From NCBI GenBank assembly GCA_965199105.1, contig CBDAQO010000002.1:2728001-2792000 (forward strand): 64,000 bases of DNA, given 5' to 3'. A program made the translations under genes and the position numbers. Below are positions 62,455 to 64,000 of this stretch, piece by piece (positions within the stretch are counted from its first letter, which is position 1; each line of letters opens with the position of its first letter). Below the pieces are notes generated by a model. It did not search any database and had not been told where the DNA came from. It saw nothing but the letters and a program-made list of their open reading frames with translations. The DNA is from LMUY01 sp965199105 (lineage in GTDB: Bacteria; Pseudomonadota; Alphaproteobacteria; Acetobacterales; Acetobacteraceae).

Positions 62455-63023
62455 CCTGCGACACTCCGCCCCATGTCGGCGTCATCCGCCCGTCCGGCGG
62501 CGGGCGACCCGGCATCGGGCAGGGGGCTCTCGCGCACCTCCACCTCCGTCGGCCGCACCACCACCAGCCGACCCGCCGCCAAATCCACGTCCGGCACGCA
62601 AGCCCGGGTGAACGGCACCAGCAGCGCCCCAATCTCAAGGCTCGCCCCGGCGCCATAGTCATGCACGGCGCTCACCTCGCCCAGCTCCTCGCCGCTGGCC
62701 GCCACCGCGCGCAGCCCCACCAGGTCGGCCAGGTAGAACTCGTCGTCCGCAGCCACGGGCAACTGCTCCCGCGCGACGTAGAGCTTGGTGTTGACGAGCT
62801 TTTCCGCCGCCGTCCGGTCCTCGACCAGCCGGCCAGCACCGTCCCGCAGCGCCGCCACACCCTCGCCGCGCCACTCCACCGTCCAGCCCGCTCCACGCTG
62901 GTCGATCAAGGCGCCATAGGCGGTGAGGTCGGCTGGGTCGGCGGTGTAGCTGTGCACGCGCACCAGCCCGCGCACGCCATGCGGCCGCCCCACCACCCCA
63001 ACCAAGATGCGGCCTGCTGCCAC
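62451..63023 (-). CDS. rimM: Ribosome maturation factor RimM
   Basis: A 190-residue 16S processing factor: N-terminal RILVGVVGRPHGVRGLVRVH, the PRC-barrel part DEFYLADLVGLRAVAASGEE with GASLEIGALLVPFTRACVPD, and the conserved end DLAAGRLVVV. The C-terminal tail is somewhat extended (SPLPDAGSPAAGRADDADMG). GTG start at 63023 directly abutting the rpsP stop. Confidence 0.94.
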   Translation of the reverse strand: MAAGRILVGVVGRPHGVRGLVRVHSYTADPADLTAYGALIDQRGAGWTVEWRGEGVAALRDGAGRLVEDRTAAEKLVNTKLYVAREQLPVAADDEFYLADLVGLRAVAASGEELGEVSAVHDYGAGASLEIGALLVPFTRACVPDVDLAAGRLVVVRPTEVEVRESPLPDAGSPAAGRADDADMGRSVAG

Positions 63024-63359
63024 TTACCCTGCGGCCGCTTCCTTAGCCCGTTCCTGCGCCTTCTTCTTCGGCGCAGACTGCACAGGCTGCTCGCGATAGG
63101 CCGGCATCGGCGCCAACCCGGCCCGCCCGAGGAACCGCGCAACGCGCTCCGTCGGCAGCGCTCCCTCGCCCAGCCAATGGGTGATCCGCGCATCCTGCAG
63201 GCGGATGCGCTCGGCATGGTCGGCCGGCAGCATCGGGTTGTAGCTGCCCAGCTTCTCGATGAAGCGGCCATCCCGCGGCGAGCGGCTATCGGCCACCACG
63301 ATGTGATAATACGGGCGCTTCTTGGCCCCCGCACGAGCAAGACGGATCTTCAAACCCAA
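63024..63359 (-). CDS. rpsP: Ribosomal protein S16
   Basis: A 111-residue S16: MGLKIRLARAGAKKRPYYHI, VVADSRSPRDGRFIEKLGSY, NPMLPADHAERIRLQDARIT and HWLGEGALPTERVARFLGRA. A lysine/alanine-rich tail (KKKAQERAKEAAAG) is typical of alphaproteobacterial S16. It follows ffh after 30 bases. The start ATG at 63359 is followed directly by the conserved domain. Confidence 0.96.
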   Translation of the reverse strand: MGLKIRLARAGAKKRPYYHIVVADSRSPRDGRFIEKLGSYNPMLPADHAERIRLQDARITHWLGEGALPTERVARFLGRAGLAPMPAYREQPVQSAPKKKAQERAKEAAAG

Positions 63360-63389
63360 AGCGTTACGCTCCTCTGTTCACGTGTAAGC

Positions 63390-64000
63390 TCAATAGGGCC
63401 GACGGCCGCCCGGCGCATTGCCGCGCATGCTCTTGGGCATGATCGCCCCCAACCCATGCCGCATCAGGCCCTTCTGGCCCAACTTGCGCATCTTCTTCAT
63501 CATCTCCGACATGTCGTCGAACTGCTTCAGCAGCTTGTTCACGTCCTGCACCGTCGTGCCCGACCCGGCGGCGATCCGCTTCTTCCGGCTCGCCTTGATG
63601 ATTTCCGGCGTGCGCCGCTCCTTCATCGTCATCGACGAGATCATCGCCGCCTGCCGCGCCAACACGCTCTTGTCGACGTTGGCGTTCTCCAGCGCCTCCT
63701 TGGCCTGGCCCATGCCCGGTAGCATCCCAACGATCGACGAGATCGATCCCATTTTGGTGATCTGCTTGAGCTGCTTGGCATAGTCGTCGAGGTCGAACTT
63801 GCCCGCCATCATCTTGGCAGCAAGCTTCTCGGCCTCCTCCTCGTCGACGGTCTCGGCGGCCTTTTCGACCAGCCCAACGATGTCGCCCATGCCCAGGATG
63901 CGGCCGGCCACGCGCTCGGGGTGGAACTCCTCCAGCGCGTCGATCTTCTCGCCCGTCCCGGTGAGCTTGATCGGCGCCCCCGTGATCGCGCGCATCGACA
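63390..64000 (-). CDS. ffh: Signal recognition particle protein Ffh, 3' part (5' end outside window)
   Basis: The last ~203 residues of Ffh. The end of the GTPase domain is seen (ITGAPIKLTGTGEKIDALEE, FHPERVAGRILGMGDIVGLV), then the methionine-rich M domain that binds signal peptides and 4.5S RNA (GKFDLDDYAKQLKQITKMGS, SSIVGMLPGMGQAKEALENA, RRTPEIIKASRKKRIAAGSG, MMKKMRKLGQKGLM). The frame is open to the window edge, so the gene continues to the left of its reading direction. Stop at 63390-63392. Confidence 0.96.
   Translation of the reverse strand, partial: SMRAITGAPIKLTGTGEKIDALEEFHPERVAGRILGMGDIVGLVEKAAETVDEEEAEKLAAKMMAGKFDLDDYAKQLKQITKMGSISSIVGMLPGMGQAKEALENANVDKSVLARQAAMISSMTMKERRTPEIIKASRKKRIAAGSGTTVQDVNKLLKQFDDMSEMMKKMRKLGQKGLMRHGLGAIMPKSMRGNAPGGRRPY

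Overview
The window looks like the chromosome of a high-GC alphaproteobacterium, most probably an Acetobacteraceae-type organism. The grounds are uniformly GC-rich codon use, an ffh-rpsP-rimM-trmD-rplS-leuC-leuD-leuB block, an lutB-lutC pair, and a prophage early pair (GcrA-like HTH protein plus DUF6362-like protein) that I associate with that family. The taxonomic call is inference. About half of the window is mobile DNA.

Layout. (1) Positions 1 to ~20.9 kb hold the right-hand part of a contractile-tailed (myovirus-type) prophage, read right to left: XRE repressor (divergent), HTH protein, DUF6362-like protein, small and large terminase, portal, scaffold, capsid, connector genes, sheath, tube, tail chaperone with a GGGAAAC -1 frameshift site, tape-measure-like protein, Mu-like baseplate genes, a fibre with a polyglycine tip, a fibre adaptor and a holin-like protein. 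A lipoprotein gene on the opposite strand looks like cargo. No integrase or replication gene is visible here. (2) 21.0-26.1 kb: EcsC-family protein, SMP-30-type lactonase, LutB/LutC lactate oxidation proteins and an Smr-domain protein. (3) 26.4-31.4 kb: three-gene exopolysaccharide cluster (GT4 glycosyltransferase, Wzz/BY-kinase, Wzy-like polymerase). (4) 31.3-41.6 kb: an eight-gene minus-strand catabolic operon: FGGY kinase, acetoin-dehydrogenase-type E1 alpha, E1 beta and E2, a sugar ABC importer and an SDR. It is divergent from a SorC-family regulator with an inverted-repeat operator between them. (5) 41.69-57.98 kb: a 16.25-kb element inserted in the 3' end of tRNA-Arg(ACG) and bounded by a 49-bp repeat with one mismatch. 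It carries a tyrosine integrase, an AlpA-like protein, a D5-type primase-helicase, TerS and TerL, a lytic transglycosylase, a leftward accessory operon (XRE, membrane protein, putative ADP-ribosyltransferase, BrnT remnant, BrnA) and a rightward operon of four related proteins, three with twin-arginine signals. It has no recognisable portal, capsid or tail tube, so it resembles a phage satellite or a reduced prophage. (6) 58.1-64.0 kb: leuB, leuD, leuC, rplS, trmD, rimM, rpsP and the 3' part of ffh, all on the minus strand.

The most interesting points are the satellite-like element with repeated GTTACCC sites near both ends, its four-gene family of unknown Tat proteins, and the catabolic operon. 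In that operon the pairing of a sugar kinase with an acetoin-type dehydrogenase suggests thiolytic cleavage of a phosphorylated deoxyketose.
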